DNA from: an uncultured Sinobacteraceae bacterium
GTDB taxonomy: Bacteria; Pseudomonadota; Gammaproteobacteria; Nevskiales; Nevskiaceae
Reading direction: 5' to 3'
Length of the DNA: 64,000 nucleotides
NCBI GenBank assembly: GCA_903822975.1
Contig: CAIJRD010000010.1
Span: forward strand, 124,001-188,000
This document shows positions 1 through 7,903 of the stretch, in pieces. Position numbers and translations under genes: made by a program. Under the pieces are notes generated by a model. It was not told where the DNA came from. It made no database searches and saw nothing but the letters and a program-made list of their open reading frames with translations. The stretch's first letter is position 1; every line of letters begins with the position of its first letter.

Positions 1-255
1 AATTCCCCTAAATCCGTCTCCCTGAATCAATGATGCCCCAGCGCGCCTGCCGTGTCAGGCTGTAACGGAAAGCGCCCAAGGAATTTGCGGCACGCAATAC
101 CGCCGATTAGCCTAGTCTCATAACGCTTGGGAACGCGGCAGCACGAACTGCACCGATCAGGGGAAATACGCATGTACAAAGAGAGCCCTCACTCCGGAAC
201 TACGAACGTCGGACATGCAGTTGGCCCGACGGCCAAGCATGCAAGGACGAGAGCG

Positions 256-699
256 ATGGCGGCGAGGTCGATGCTGCTGGTCTGCCTAAGCGTTCTTCCA
301 ATCACCCATCTGATTGCAGCCGAGCCTGCCGGGCACGTCACTGGCGTGGGTGGCGTGTTTTTCAAGGCGAAAGATCCGAAGGCATTGTCGACGTGGTATC
401 GCGACGTGCTGGGACTTCCGGTGGAAGCCTGGGGCGGGGCAGCGCTGCGCTACGACGCACCTCAGCACCCTCCGGCGCTGGCTTGGAATGCGTTCTCAGC
501 AGCGACCGATTACTTCGCGCCATCGACCAGCGCGTTCATGATCGACTATGCCGTCGACGACATGGACGCGATGCTCGCACGGCTGAGCGCAAAAGGCGTC
601 GTAATTCTGAAGCGCGACGACAAGGATCCAAGCGGGCGCTTCGCATGGATTCTCGATCCGGAAGGCAACAAGATCGAGCTTTGGGAACCGAAGCGGTAG
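256..699 (+). CDS. Secreted VOC (glyoxalase/bleomycin-resistance fold) protein
   Basis: A 147-residue protein of the vicinal oxygen chelate superfamily. After an N-terminal signal-like segment (about residues 1-22, ending IAA before EPAG) comes one betaalphabetabetabeta unit: GVGGVFFKAKDPKALSTWYRDVLGL at the start and DPEGNKIELWEP at the C-terminus, the classical metal-ligand Glu region of these folds. The substrate cannot be read from sequence. The ATG at 256 is chosen because AAGGA (243-247) sits 8 bases upstream and the start gives a clean signal peptide. An earlier ATG at 172, behind AGGGGAA, is also possible and would add 28 residues. An exported VOC protein is less usual than a cytoplasmic one. 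The gene stands alone. Confidence 0.8.
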   Translation: MAARSMLLVCLSVLPITHLIAAEPAGHVTGVGGVFFKAKDPKALSTWYRDVLGLPVEAWGGAALRYDAPQHPPALAWNAFSAATDYFAPSTSAFMIDYAVDDMDAMLARLSAKGVVILKRDDKDPSGRFAWILDPEGNKIELWEPKR

Positions 700-1014
700 C
701 AAGCTGATAGTGAGTTGATGTTGAGACCTTGCGAACGAGCACGCCTTCTACAACAGAGCGCCATGCATTCTCAGATGCGACGCGAATACAATCGAGGGAC
801 GCGCGATGCAATCTCGAATTGGCACCTGCAAGGCGAGGCCTTCGTCCCGACAACTCGCGATGTCGATCGCGACTTGCATGCCAGAAAGCCATGCGTCGCG
901 TTCTCTCCGTCGCAGCCCGACTGATCAGCTTGAGTGGAGCGCAACTCGCCCGAGAGGGCATTGGCCGACGACCGCGGTGCGCGTAAGCGCATGCACGAAG
1001 CAACAGGAGTTTCT
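700..1014. other. Intergenic stretch, no gene seen
   Basis: Short overlapping frames on both strands show no recognisable protein motif and no convincing ribosome binding sites, apart from the AGGAG that serves the gene starting at 1015. I see nothing else in it. Confidence 0.5.
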
Positions 1015-1629
1015 ATGCGAAGCGGGATGATCAGGCAAATTTCGCAAGCCTCGCCTCGGTTCAAAGCCAGTATCGCCGGCCTTCTGTACGTGCTGATCTT
1101 TGTCGCAGCGCCCAGCGGTGCTGCGACGGCCACGCCGACCAATATGAGTATCACGCTCGTCTGCGATATTGGCGTGGCGCTCCTCTTCTACGAATTGTTC
1201 AAACCGGTTAGCAGGCTCGTCGCTCTGCTCGCAGCAATCTCCCGGCTGGTCTTTGTCGCCGTTATGGCTGCCAACGCGTTGAACTATTTCGGCTTCGTGC
1301 CTGTGTTCGAGAGCGCTCATTCGCCGGCTGACTTCAACACCCTTTACGGCATCGCCCTGGTCCCGTTCGGGCTTCATTGCGTACTGATCGGCACTCTCAT
1401 TTTCAAATCGAGCTTACTGCCCCGGATTATCGGTGTGCTGATGGCGTTGGCAGGCCTGGGCTATTTGACCTTCCTGTGGCCCCCGCTGGGTAACGATCTA
1501 TTTTTTCCCTACATCGCCATTCCGGGCGTCGCGGGGGAGGGATCGCTCACGCTATGGCTCCTCGTGATGGGCGTCGACGTTCGCCGATGGACTGCGCTAG
1601 CAAATGCATCACGCCCAGCGCAGCGCTAA
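1015..1629 (+). CDS. DUF4386-type multi-pass membrane protein
   Basis: A 204-residue integral membrane protein with about six hydrophobic segments (roughly residues 16-35, 43-61, 66-87, 110-130, 134-154 and 168-188). The order of helices, the FYELFKP loop and the ALNYFGFVP segment fit the DUF4386 family, whose biochemical role is unknown. The ATG at 1015 is chosen because AGGAG lies 6-7 bases upstream. The reading frame is open further upstream, but that part has no signal or family features. It is slightly shorter than typical DUF4386 proteins. No partner gene is adjacent. Confidence 0.75.
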   Translation: MRSGMIRQISQASPRFKASIAGLLYVLIFVAAPSGAATATPTNMSITLVCDIGVALLFYELFKPVSRLVALLAAISRLVFVAVMAANALNYFGFVPVFESAHSPADFNTLYGIALVPFGLHCVLIGTLIFKSSLLPRIIGVLMALAGLGYLTFLWPPLGNDLFFPYIAIPGVAGEGSLTLWLLVMGVDVRRWTALANASRPAQR

Positions 1630-1763
1630 CTGAGAACATCCCACCGGCGCATTCGGCGACCAAGTGGAATTGCCGAGCGAACCGTCCCGACTCGGTTGAA
1701 CCTCAAGCCCCTCGAATGCTGGGCCCATCACGCAGACGTGACCTGACCAGACCAAACCAGTCA

Positions 1764-1787
1764 AGGCGAGGCGAGGCGAGGCGAGGC
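1764..1787. repeat. Five-base tandem repeat (GGCGA)n
   Basis: Between four and five perfect copies of GGCGA in tandem, in the gap between the DUF4386 gene and the toxin-antitoxin promoter. Apart from this repeat and the promoter further right, 1630-1890 holds nothing I can name. Confidence 0.85.
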
Positions 1788-1890
1788 CCGATGATCGGCC
1801 GGTATCGCCGCCAAGATGAGTCTGACGACGGCTCAATACAGGTGTTCGCAAGAAAGTTCGTTCGTCTCTGCGAAGGCTCGAAACGGCCGA

Positions 1891-1919
1891 TTGCAGCGAT
1901 GCGCCAGATGGCGTACTAT
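1891..1919 (+). promoter_or_regulatory. Sigma-70 type promoter of the xre-res operon
   Basis: TTGCAG (1891-1896), a 17-base spacer and TACTAT (1914-1919) form a good -35/-10 pair. The expected transcription start, about 1926, falls just before the perfect palindrome at 1930-1945. Confidence 0.65.
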
Positions 1920-1929
1920 TAAATTCACT

Positions 1930-1945
1930 TACGTCATTTGACGTA
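1930..1945. promoter_or_regulatory. Perfect palindromic operator of the xre-res operon
   Basis: TACGTCA-TT-TGACGTA is a perfect 7+2+7 inverted repeat between the predicted transcription start and the antitoxin start codon. Autorepression by the antitoxin or the complex is the rule in RES-Xre modules, so this is the likely operator. That assignment is inferred from position. Confidence 0.65.
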
Positions 1946-1961
1946 TTGAATGGAAGCAGCC

Positions 1962-2396
1962 ATGCGCCTCATCCCGGTGGAACATTCGCCAGCGAGCAAG
2001 CCCATTCCGGCGCATGACGCGCAGTGGACGGCGCGTCGCAATGCCGTCGGCTTGCGCGAGATGTTTGCAATCGCGGCGAGCTGGCGGATCACGCAGGAAC
2101 AGCTGGGCAAGCTGCTCGGAACCGCTCCGCGCAGCCTGCAGCGTTGGCGCACGTTGGCGGAAGCCTCCGGCGAGCTGGAACTCTCGGCCGACACCCTCGA
2201 GCGGATGAGCTATCTGCTGGGCATCAGCAAGGCGCTGAAGATTCTGTTGCCAACGCCGGACAATCGCCTACTGTGGCTGCGCAATCCCAATGCGAGCGCA
2301 TGGCTCGGCGGCCAGGCGCCACTCGATCGTATGTTGCAGGGGCAGGTTGCCGATCTGTTCATGGTGCGCCGCTATCTCGATGCCGCCCGAGGTTGA
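1962..2396 (+). CDS. Xre/MbcA/ParS-type antitoxin (DUF2384)
   Basis: A 144-residue antitoxin of the RES-Xre class. The N-terminal two thirds carry a helix-turn-helix (WRITQEQLGKLLGTAPRSLQRW). The C-terminus has the toxin-binding DUF2384 region (LWLRNPNASAWLGGQAPLDRMLQG, ending VRRYLDAARG). It should neutralise the RES toxin encoded directly downstream, with which it overlaps by 17 bases, and repress the operon through the palindrome just upstream. The start at 1962 is preferred because GGAAG lies 5 bases upstream. The in-frame ATG at 1950 lacks a ribosome binding site. Promoter, operator, antitoxin and toxin are all intact. Confidence 0.88.
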   Translation: MRLIPVEHSPASKPIPAHDAQWTARRNAVGLREMFAIAASWRITQEQLGKLLGTAPRSLQRWRTLAEASGELELSADTLERMSYLLGISKALKILLPTPDNRLLWLRNPNASAWLGGQAPLDRMLQGQVADLFMVRRYLDAARG

Positions 2397-3084
2397 CGAC
2401 TATGGCGCGCTGACTCGCCGACGCGTCGGCGTGCCGGTGCATCGCATCGTGGCGAGTCGCTTCCCTGCGGTGCAGTTGTTCGATGTCGCACGCGACGCCG
2501 AAGAACTGCAGATGCTGGCCGAACTGGAGGGCCTCACCAACGATCGCCTTCGACAGGAACTGGGCCAGATCCGCCTGGTTGCCGAGCAGGATGCGGTTTA
2601 TGGTCCGGGCAGCACGCCGATCATGGCAGCGTTCTGCCATCCCGCGCCGTCGCGCTTTTCAGACGGCAGCTTCGGCATCTATTACGCCGCGCTGTCGGTC
2701 GACACCGCAATCGCCGAAACCAAGTATCACCGTGAAGTTTTTCTGCGCGATGCCAGCATTCCTGCAGAGACGCTGGAAATGCGCTGTTACACAACCACGC
2801 TCGCGCAGTCGATGACCGAATTGCCTGTGGGCCGGAAGCTCGCGGGCGCGCTGCTCGATCCTGATTCGTACAGCGCCGGCCAGCGATTCGGCCAAGCGAT
2901 GCGCCTACGCGGCATCTGGGGAATCTACTACGCCAGCGTACGCGACCGACCCAGTGGCAAGTGTGTCGCGGTGCTGCGACCGCGCGCACTCAGACCAGTG
3001 ACTCAGACCAGCCACTACCGGTACCTCTGGAACGGCGATCGCATTCATCAGATCGAACCTTATCAGCGCTTCAACGTGAGTTGA
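2380..3084 (+). CDS. RES-domain toxin (NAD+-degrading type)
   Basis: A 234-residue RES-family protein. Characterised members (MbcT and others) degrade NAD+ with an Arg-Glu-Ser triad. Visible family signatures are PSRFSDGSFGIYYAALSVDTAIAETKYH, carrying the conserved Arg and Glu, and GIYYASVRD with the Ser. The ATG at 2380 overlaps the antitoxin stop, which suggests translational coupling and a balanced ratio. The frame continues upstream inside the antitoxin gene, but that part looks like an out-of-frame shadow. It is longer than many RES toxins (about 150-200 residues) because of an N-terminal segment before the fold. No truncation is seen. Confidence 0.87.
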   Translation: MPPEVDDYGALTRRRVGVPVHRIVASRFPAVQLFDVARDAEELQMLAELEGLTNDRLRQELGQIRLVAEQDAVYGPGSTPIMAAFCHPAPSRFSDGSFGIYYAALSVDTAIAETKYHREVFLRDASIPAETLEMRCYTTTLAQSMTELPVGRKLAGALLDPDSYSAGQRFGQAMRLRGIWGIYYASVRDRPSGKCVAVLRPRALRPVTQTSHYRYLWNGDRIHQIEPYQRFNVS

Positions 3085-3276
3085 TCCCGCGCTGGTTCGG
3101 TCGCGGTGCTGTCATCACAGCGTTTGAACGAATGGCGGTGGCTCCCGGCGTGCGCGGCAATTCGCTACGGGCGTCTGCCTTGAGTGCACCTTTCGGGTAG
3201 ATCACGTCCATTTTTGGCATGTCGAAATCCTCGTCGGTGACACTGGACTCAGTGCGTAGGGGCCTTAGGCGCGAGA

Positions 3277-3846
3277 TCAGGCGGCTTTTGGCGAAAGTCG
3301 CTGTGCGATTGTCGCGACGCGCAAGCCGAGTTTGCTGGCGGTGAGCAGATCGGCCTCGGGTGGCGCGAGTTCGGCTGGCTGGTCTGCGTTGGACTGCGCC
3401 ATCGCGCCGAGAAAGCTGCCGAGACGATTCAGATCGTTGGGCGAAGCCTTGCTGGCGTTGTTGCCAGGCAGCAGGCCTAGACTGACCCAGATCATGCTGT
3501 GTTGCGCAGCAAAAACCGCCATTGAAACGAGGGTATTGAGCTTGTCGCCGCTCTGACTCGCCGAATTGGTGAAGCCCGCCGCGATCTTGTCGGCCCACTC
3601 CTGCTTCATCCAGCGCGACGAGCTGTCCTCCATGAATTTCTTGAACACCGACGAAGGTCCGCCCATATAAGTCGGGCAACCAAAAATCATGGCGTCGCTG
3701 GCGCTGAGTTGTTCCCAGTCGAACGGCTGGCCGACGTCGATCAGCAAGGCTTTGGACCCGGGCGACTGACGGACTCCCTGCGCAACCGCTTCTGCGAGCT
3801 TTGCGGTATGGCCATAACCGCTGTGAAAGACGACTGCTATCTGCAT
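3277..3846 (-). CDS. Flavodoxin-family NAD(P)H:quinone oxidoreductase-like protein
   Basis: A 189-residue FMN-binding flavodoxin-fold protein (WrbA/flavodoxin type). The N-terminus has the FMN phosphate loop FHSGYGHTAKLAEAV (residues 7-21). GCPTYMGGPSSVFKKFMED is the typical second FMN loop, and the central WADKIAAGFTNSASQSGDK segment also fits. Likely role: two-electron reduction of quinones or electrophiles in the cytoplasm. It is transcribed divergently from a TetR regulator. The shared region has two perfect copies of TACCGATCGGTA, so it is probably repressed by that regulator and induced by its ligand. GGAG about 8 bases upstream supports the ATG at 3846. Confidence 0.85.
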   Translation of the reverse strand: MQIAVVFHSGYGHTAKLAEAVAQGVRQSPGSKALLIDVGQPFDWEQLSASDAMIFGCPTYMGGPSSVFKKFMEDSSSRWMKQEWADKIAAGFTNSASQSGDKLNTLVSMAVFAAQHSMIWVSLGLLPGNNASKASPNDLNRLGSFLGAMAQSNADQPAELAPPEADLLTASKLGLRVATIAQRLSPKAA

Positions 3847-3882
3847 GACTTGTTCTCCGCTACGCTCTAATGAGCAACAATG

Positions 3883-3915
3883 TACCGATCGGTATAGACG
3901 ATATACCGATCGGTA
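3883..3915. promoter_or_regulatory. Paired TetR-type operators, TACCGATCGGTA twice
   Basis: Two perfect 12-base palindromes (3883-3894 and 3904-3915) with centres 21 bases apart, i.e. two helical turns. They lie between the divergent flavodoxin and TetR genes. The pattern fits cooperative binding of two regulator dimers on one DNA face. Confidence 0.8.
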
Positions 3916-3962
3916 CAGCGGCGCCAGCCTATGCGCCCAAGCAAGCGGTCACGGCAGGTGAT

Positions 3963-4541
3963 ATGGAAAGAAAGATCGAATTCGACGATGCACTGGAGCA
4001 GGCACTGACCCTGTTTTGGGATCACGGGTATCGCGGCACCTCGATGGGGATGCTGACCTCGGCGCTTGGCGTGGAAAAGCCGAGCATCTATGCCAGCTTC
4101 GGCTGTAAACACCAGCTGTATCTTGCTGCGCTTGCCCGTTACCGCGTCTGGTTGATCGATACGGTACGCGGCATCTTGGACGCCGAGCCTACGGCGCGCG
4201 GCGGGATCGACCGCGCGATTACGTCAATGATGAATCGTGGCGCGCGCAAGAGCCGTATCGGCTGCTTCGCCACCAATTCGACGCTCGAGTTGGCTGACCA
4301 CGACCCGCTCGTTTTGAGAGAGACGCGGGCGATATTCAATGAGCTGCACGCGGTTTTTGCGGAGGCCCTAAAACGCGCCCAGCATGACGGCCAGGTGCGC
4401 GACGACTTGTCGGCCGAAATACTGGCCCAATTGCTGGTCAATGCGATCGAAGGCGCCAGGGTGATGGAAAAAACCCGAGCGTCGGCAAACGCCCTTAGCG
4501 CTATCGTTCCGTTGATCCTAAGCTTGCTTGATCATCGCTAG
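3963..4541 (+). CDS. TetR/AcrR family transcriptional repressor
   Basis: A 192-residue one-component regulator. The N-terminal helix-turn-helix reads FWDHGYRGTSMGMLTSALGVEKPSIYASFGCKHQLY, typical of TetR proteins, followed by a helical ligand-binding domain (CFATNSTLELADHDP). The start at 3963 is chosen because AGGTG lies just before it. An ATG at 3870 in the same frame would force the two operators to be coding sequence, giving an N-terminus without family character. Divergence from the flavodoxin gene and the twin palindromes point to autorepression plus control of that gene, probably in response to quinones or other electrophiles. The ligand is inferred, not shown. Confidence 0.87.
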   Translation: MERKIEFDDALEQALTLFWDHGYRGTSMGMLTSALGVEKPSIYASFGCKHQLYLAALARYRVWLIDTVRGILDAEPTARGGIDRAITSMMNRGARKSRIGCFATNSTLELADHDPLVLRETRAIFNELHAVFAEALKRAQHDGQVRDDLSAEILAQLLVNAIEGARVMEKTRASANALSAIVPLILSLLDHR

Positions 4542-4909
4542 AGCAGGGCCAGAATGCATCGCCGTTTAAGGCCCTGTTGATGAGAATACAGCGCATGTCG
4601 GCGCGCCATGCGGCAACAAGGCAGCACCGGCAATCGACCATCGCGCAGAGTGAGTCGGCGGCTTCGCCGGATTCGCATAACACCGACATCGACGTGATGG
4701 CTTACCATCAAACGGTGTGGTGCATCTGAAAAAAGCGACCGAGGCTATTCTCGATTCGAGTCGGCATTTCTGGAAATGACTTCAGGCGAACGTCAATTCC
4801 AGGTCTACGAATTCCAATCTCGAATCGACCGCGAACGTTCGGGATTGATTGCTGGGCCGACGAGCAACCGCTTTCCGTGTTCCCCTTAAACCGAAGGCGA
4901 TAGCGTTCC
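4542..4909. other. Intergenic stretch, no gene seen
   Basis: No frame here has recognisable protein features, and I found no strong hairpin or known RNA motif. It presumably carries the promoter of the transglutaminase gene. Confidence 0.5.
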
Positions 4910-5773
4910 ATGCAACTGACCATCAAGCATCGCACCCGCTATCAGTATGCGCGGGCGATCGTGTTGCAGCCGCACCGACTCATCATCACGCCGCGCGACA
5001 GCGGCGAACTCTTTACGGTGCGTCGGTCATTGGAATGTGTGCCGCCAGCAGATATCACTTGGAGCGCGGACGTATTCGGCAATCTGATCGCGACCGCGAC
5101 CTTTGCTGACCAAGCCAGCGAATTGACCATCATCAGTGAAGCGGTGGTCGACCACACGGCGCCAGAATGGCCGATCTTTGCGATATCGCCGGATGCTCAC
5201 AGCTATCCGTTCGCTTACTCGCTCGACGACGTTGTCGATCTTGGCGCCCTTGCACAGCCCGACTGGCTGACCCCAGGTGGACCAACGGTGGGTGCCTGGG
5301 CGCGTGGCTTTGTGCTGGCACTTCAGACTGACAGCTTGTCCTTGCTCAAGAGCCTCAACTCCGGAGTTCTTGGAAGCGTTCGCTATCGAGTTCGTGACGA
5401 GGAGGGAACGCAGTCGCCTGCGCAGACGCTGGAACTGGGCAGTGGATCGTGCCGCGACATTGCCGCCCTTTTTATTGAAGCGGCGCGCCACCTGGGATTC
5501 GGCGCACGCGCGGTGTCGGGCTATCTTTTCGATCCGGACCAGAAGGACGAGGACGCAGGCTCGACTCATGCCTGGGCGGAAGTGTATTTACCCGGCGCCG
5601 GTTGGATTGCTTTCGATCCTTCGAATCAACGCGTCGGCGCCAGTCAACTCGTTCCTGTCGCATTCGCGCGCTTCAACCGACAGATCATGCCCGTCACCGG
5701 TGACTATATTGGCGCGCCTGACGATTTCCAGCGTATGGATGTTTCGGTTCGCGTGAGATTAGCCGCGCGATAG
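4910..5773 (+). CDS. Transglutaminase-like protein with bacterial N-terminal domain
   Basis: A 287-residue transglutaminase-superfamily protein. Residues 1-85 form the bacterial transglutaminase-like N-terminal beta region (MQLTIKHRTRYQYA, then PRDSGE). The papain-like core carries the triad in the expected order: Cys181 in GSGSCRDIA, His220 in STHAWAEVYLPGAGW and Asp236 in AFDPSN. Members are thought to be proteases or transglutaminases, and the substrate is unknown. There is no signal peptide, so it is cytoplasmic. It is of normal length, complete and probably monocistronic. GAAGG lies somewhat far (about 12 bases) upstream of the ATG. Confidence 0.88.
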   Translation: MQLTIKHRTRYQYARAIVLQPHRLIITPRDSGELFTVRRSLECVPPADITWSADVFGNLIATATFADQASELTIISEAVVDHTAPEWPIFAISPDAHSYPFAYSLDDVVDLGALAQPDWLTPGGPTVGAWARGFVLALQTDSLSLLKSLNSGVLGSVRYRVRDEEGTQSPAQTLELGSGSCRDIAALFIEAARHLGFGARAVSGYLFDPDQKDEDAGSTHAWAEVYLPGAGWIAFDPSNQRVGASQLVPVAFARFNRQIMPVTGDYIGAPDDFQRMDVSVRVRLAAR

Positions 5774-5846
5774 TCGCGTCACGCTCGAATGAGCGCTATA
5801 GCCTGCAGCGAAGATGCCGCGTGATCGCGTTGCCGCGCGTTCATCA

Positions 5847-6113
5847 TCAGCGCAGCTGACTATCCTTGCTGCCGCGCCGGTTAAAACCACTGAAGCTGTC
5901 TCCCTCAGCGTCGCGCGCCGCTTGGCAGCTCACGCAGAAGCGCACACCCGGTATCGCGCGTTGACGTGCAATCGGTATTGCTTCGCCGCATTCCGAACAA
6001 TGACTCTGGCTTGGGCCGGACGGCAGACTGCTCCGCGCGCGTGAAACCGCGTCGGCGACCGTCGCGTCGATTTGTTCCAGCACCGCGCCTTCACGTGCCC
6101 AACCGGTTGCCAT
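5847..6113 (-). CDS. DksA/TraR family C4 zinc-finger protein
   Basis: An 88-residue small DksA/TraR-type protein. A short N-terminal helix is followed by a zinc finger with Cys39, Cys42, Cys60 and Cys63 (HCSECGEAIPIARQRAIPGVRFCVSCQAARD). Such proteins may bind in the RNA polymerase secondary channel and modulate initiation. The long coiled coil of true DksA is missing, as in the YbiI-like subgroup. The start at 6113 follows AGGTGAATCG and matches the usual length of about 88 residues. An upstream in-frame ATG at 6146 has no clear ribosome binding site. The gene points away from Ku. Confidence 0.85.
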   Translation of the reverse strand: MATGWAREGAVLEQIDATVADAVSRARSSLPSGPSQSHCSECGEAIPIARQRAIPGVRFCVSCQAARDAEGDSFSGFNRRGSKDSQLR

Positions 6114-6277
6114 CGATTCACCTGGTACTTGTCGTTTCCGCGACATTAAACATGGTTGCGGACCAGCCAGCGTTCAAGGTCTGAGGTTAAGGACTCAGAT
6201 CAAGGTTTCACCGAATGCAATCGCAGCATCTGCGCCTAGCGAAGCGGGGCGCGTGGAAGGCGATCGGCGCCAGAGCG

Positions 6278-6481
6278 CTAGCTTGCGACCTCGGATTCTC
6301 GCGCACGCGGCCGGCGGCTGGCAGGCTTAGCCTGACGCTGCGCCTTGGGCGCCTTGGTCTTCGGCGGCACAAGCGGCTTTTGCTGCTCAGCCTGTCGTCG
6401 CGCGATTTCGTAGGACTTGCTCAATTCATCCTCCAGTGCATGCCCACCATAAGGACCGATCACGATGCACTTTGGTTTCAT
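6278..6481 (-). CDS. Small basic hypothetical protein
   Basis: A possible 67-residue protein of unknown function. It begins MKPKCIVIGPYGGHALEDEL and ends in a Lys/Arg/Pro/Ala-rich tail resembling the basic C-terminal tails of DNA-binding proteins, including that of Ku nearby. No Shine-Dalgarno sequence is clear upstream of the ATG at 6481, so coding status is uncertain. It diverges from the Ku gene. Confidence 0.4.
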   Translation of the reverse strand: MKPKCIVIGPYGGHALEDELSKSYEIARRQAEQQKPLVPPKTKAPKAQRQAKPASRRPRARESEVAS

Positions 6482-6746
6482 GTCGCCGTTGAACGGTGAC
6501 TCTTGATGCGGGTGTGGCAGGTATCGGAACTACGGCTCGCAACTGGAGTGCTTGAACGGTTGATACGAATAGGCCCTATGCACCCGAACTGCACTCGATG
6601 GCGGAAACCAAGCGAACTTCACCGCGGTCACCTGCAGGTAGGTGAATTGCGCAGCTCGGGCTGTAGCAAGGTTGAGCCCTTGTGTATTGACGGCAGCACG
6701 CGCCGGCTTCGAGCGCCCTAACCAAGCGACACCGTGAGAAATGCAC

Positions 6747-7610
6747 ATGGCGAAACCCATCTGGAGCGGCGCGATATCGTTCGGCCTGCTCAATATTCCG
6801 GTGCAACTGATGCCGGCGGAGAAGCGCGTCGACCTGCACTTCCGCATGCTCGATCACCGCAACAACTCACCCGTCCGCTATGAACGCGTCAATGCGGAGA
6901 CGGGTGTGGAAGTCCCCTGGAAAGATATCGTCAAGGCCTTCGAGTACAAGAAAGGCAGCTATGTCGTCGTCGACAAGGCCGACCTGAAGAACGCAGCGCC
7001 GGACAGTACCGAGTCCGTCAACATCGAAGCCTTCGTCGACATCGCCGATATCACACCGCGTTACTTCGAAAAGCCGTATTTCCTGGTGCCGATGAAGAAG
7101 GCGCAAAAGGGCTATGCCTTGCTGCGCGACACGCTGCGCAAGCTCAAGAAAGTCGGCGTCGCGCGCGTCGTCATCAGAACCCGCGAGTACTTATCCGTCG
7201 TGATGCCCGAGAACGATGCGCTGGTGCTGATCCTGATCCGATATCAGCAGGAGTTGGTCGCGGTCGATGAATACGACTTTCCGAATACCTCGCGCGGCGC
7301 TCTGAAGATCAGTCCAAAGGAAATGCAGATGGCCGAAACCCTGGTTGAATCGATGACGGCCAAATGGTTACCCGAAACTTATCACGACGAGTTTCGCGCC
7401 AAGCTCAGCAAGACGATTGAGTCGCGCATCAAGAAGAAGGGCGGCACGGTAAAAGGCAAACTCAAGCAGGTGAAGGAACAAGAAAGTGAGTCAGGGAAGG
7501 TTGTTGACTTCATGGCCTTGCTCAAGAAGAGCATCGACACCAACAAGCGCACGCCAGCAAAAGCCAGCGCCAAGAAGACTGCATCGCGAGCGCGTCGCAA
7601 AGCCTCGTGA
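6747..7610 (+). CDS. ku: Ku homodimeric DNA end-binding protein (NHEJ)
   Basis: A 287-residue bacterial Ku. It forms a homodimeric ring on double-strand DNA ends and recruits LigD for non-homologous end joining. The family signature starts at MAKPIWSGAISFGLLNIPVQL. The core includes RVNAETGVEVPWKDIVKAFEYKKGSYVV and the LVPMKKAQKGYALLRDTLRK segment, and the C-terminus is a Lys/Arg/Ala-rich tail known to bind DNA. An ATG 6 bases earlier (6741) is equally possible, and GTGAGA lies upstream. No ligD gene is in the window, although Ku and LigD are often adjacent, so the ligase must be elsewhere or missing. Confidence 0.95.
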   Translation: MAKPIWSGAISFGLLNIPVQLMPAEKRVDLHFRMLDHRNNSPVRYERVNAETGVEVPWKDIVKAFEYKKGSYVVVDKADLKNAAPDSTESVNIEAFVDIADITPRYFEKPYFLVPMKKAQKGYALLRDTLRKLKKVGVARVVIRTREYLSVVMPENDALVLILIRYQQELVAVDEYDFPNTSRGALKISPKEMQMAETLVESMTAKWLPETYHDEFRAKLSKTIESRIKKKGGTVKGKLKQVKEQESESGKVVDFMALLKKSIDTNKRTPAKASAKKTASRARRKAS

Positions 7611-7903
7611 CCTCCGCATCATCCACACTTCCACAGGGACACAATGGATGACATCGACAGCAAGATATCGCCGCGGTGCAGGGTCATCAAGCGCGGATTG
7701 GTCACCGACTGAAATCCGCCCAGCTTGACCCCTGACACCGCGATGCTTGGCCGGGCTTAGAAAGACAAACGCAGGGTTTGGACGTCGAGCAGAGAACTCG
7801 TGCGCGTGACTACAAAGACTTCTACGAAGCGAATGCGCCTGATATTTATTGCAATCATTACAATCGGGACTCGCGCAACCATAAGAACGACGAGGAGCCA
7901 GGG

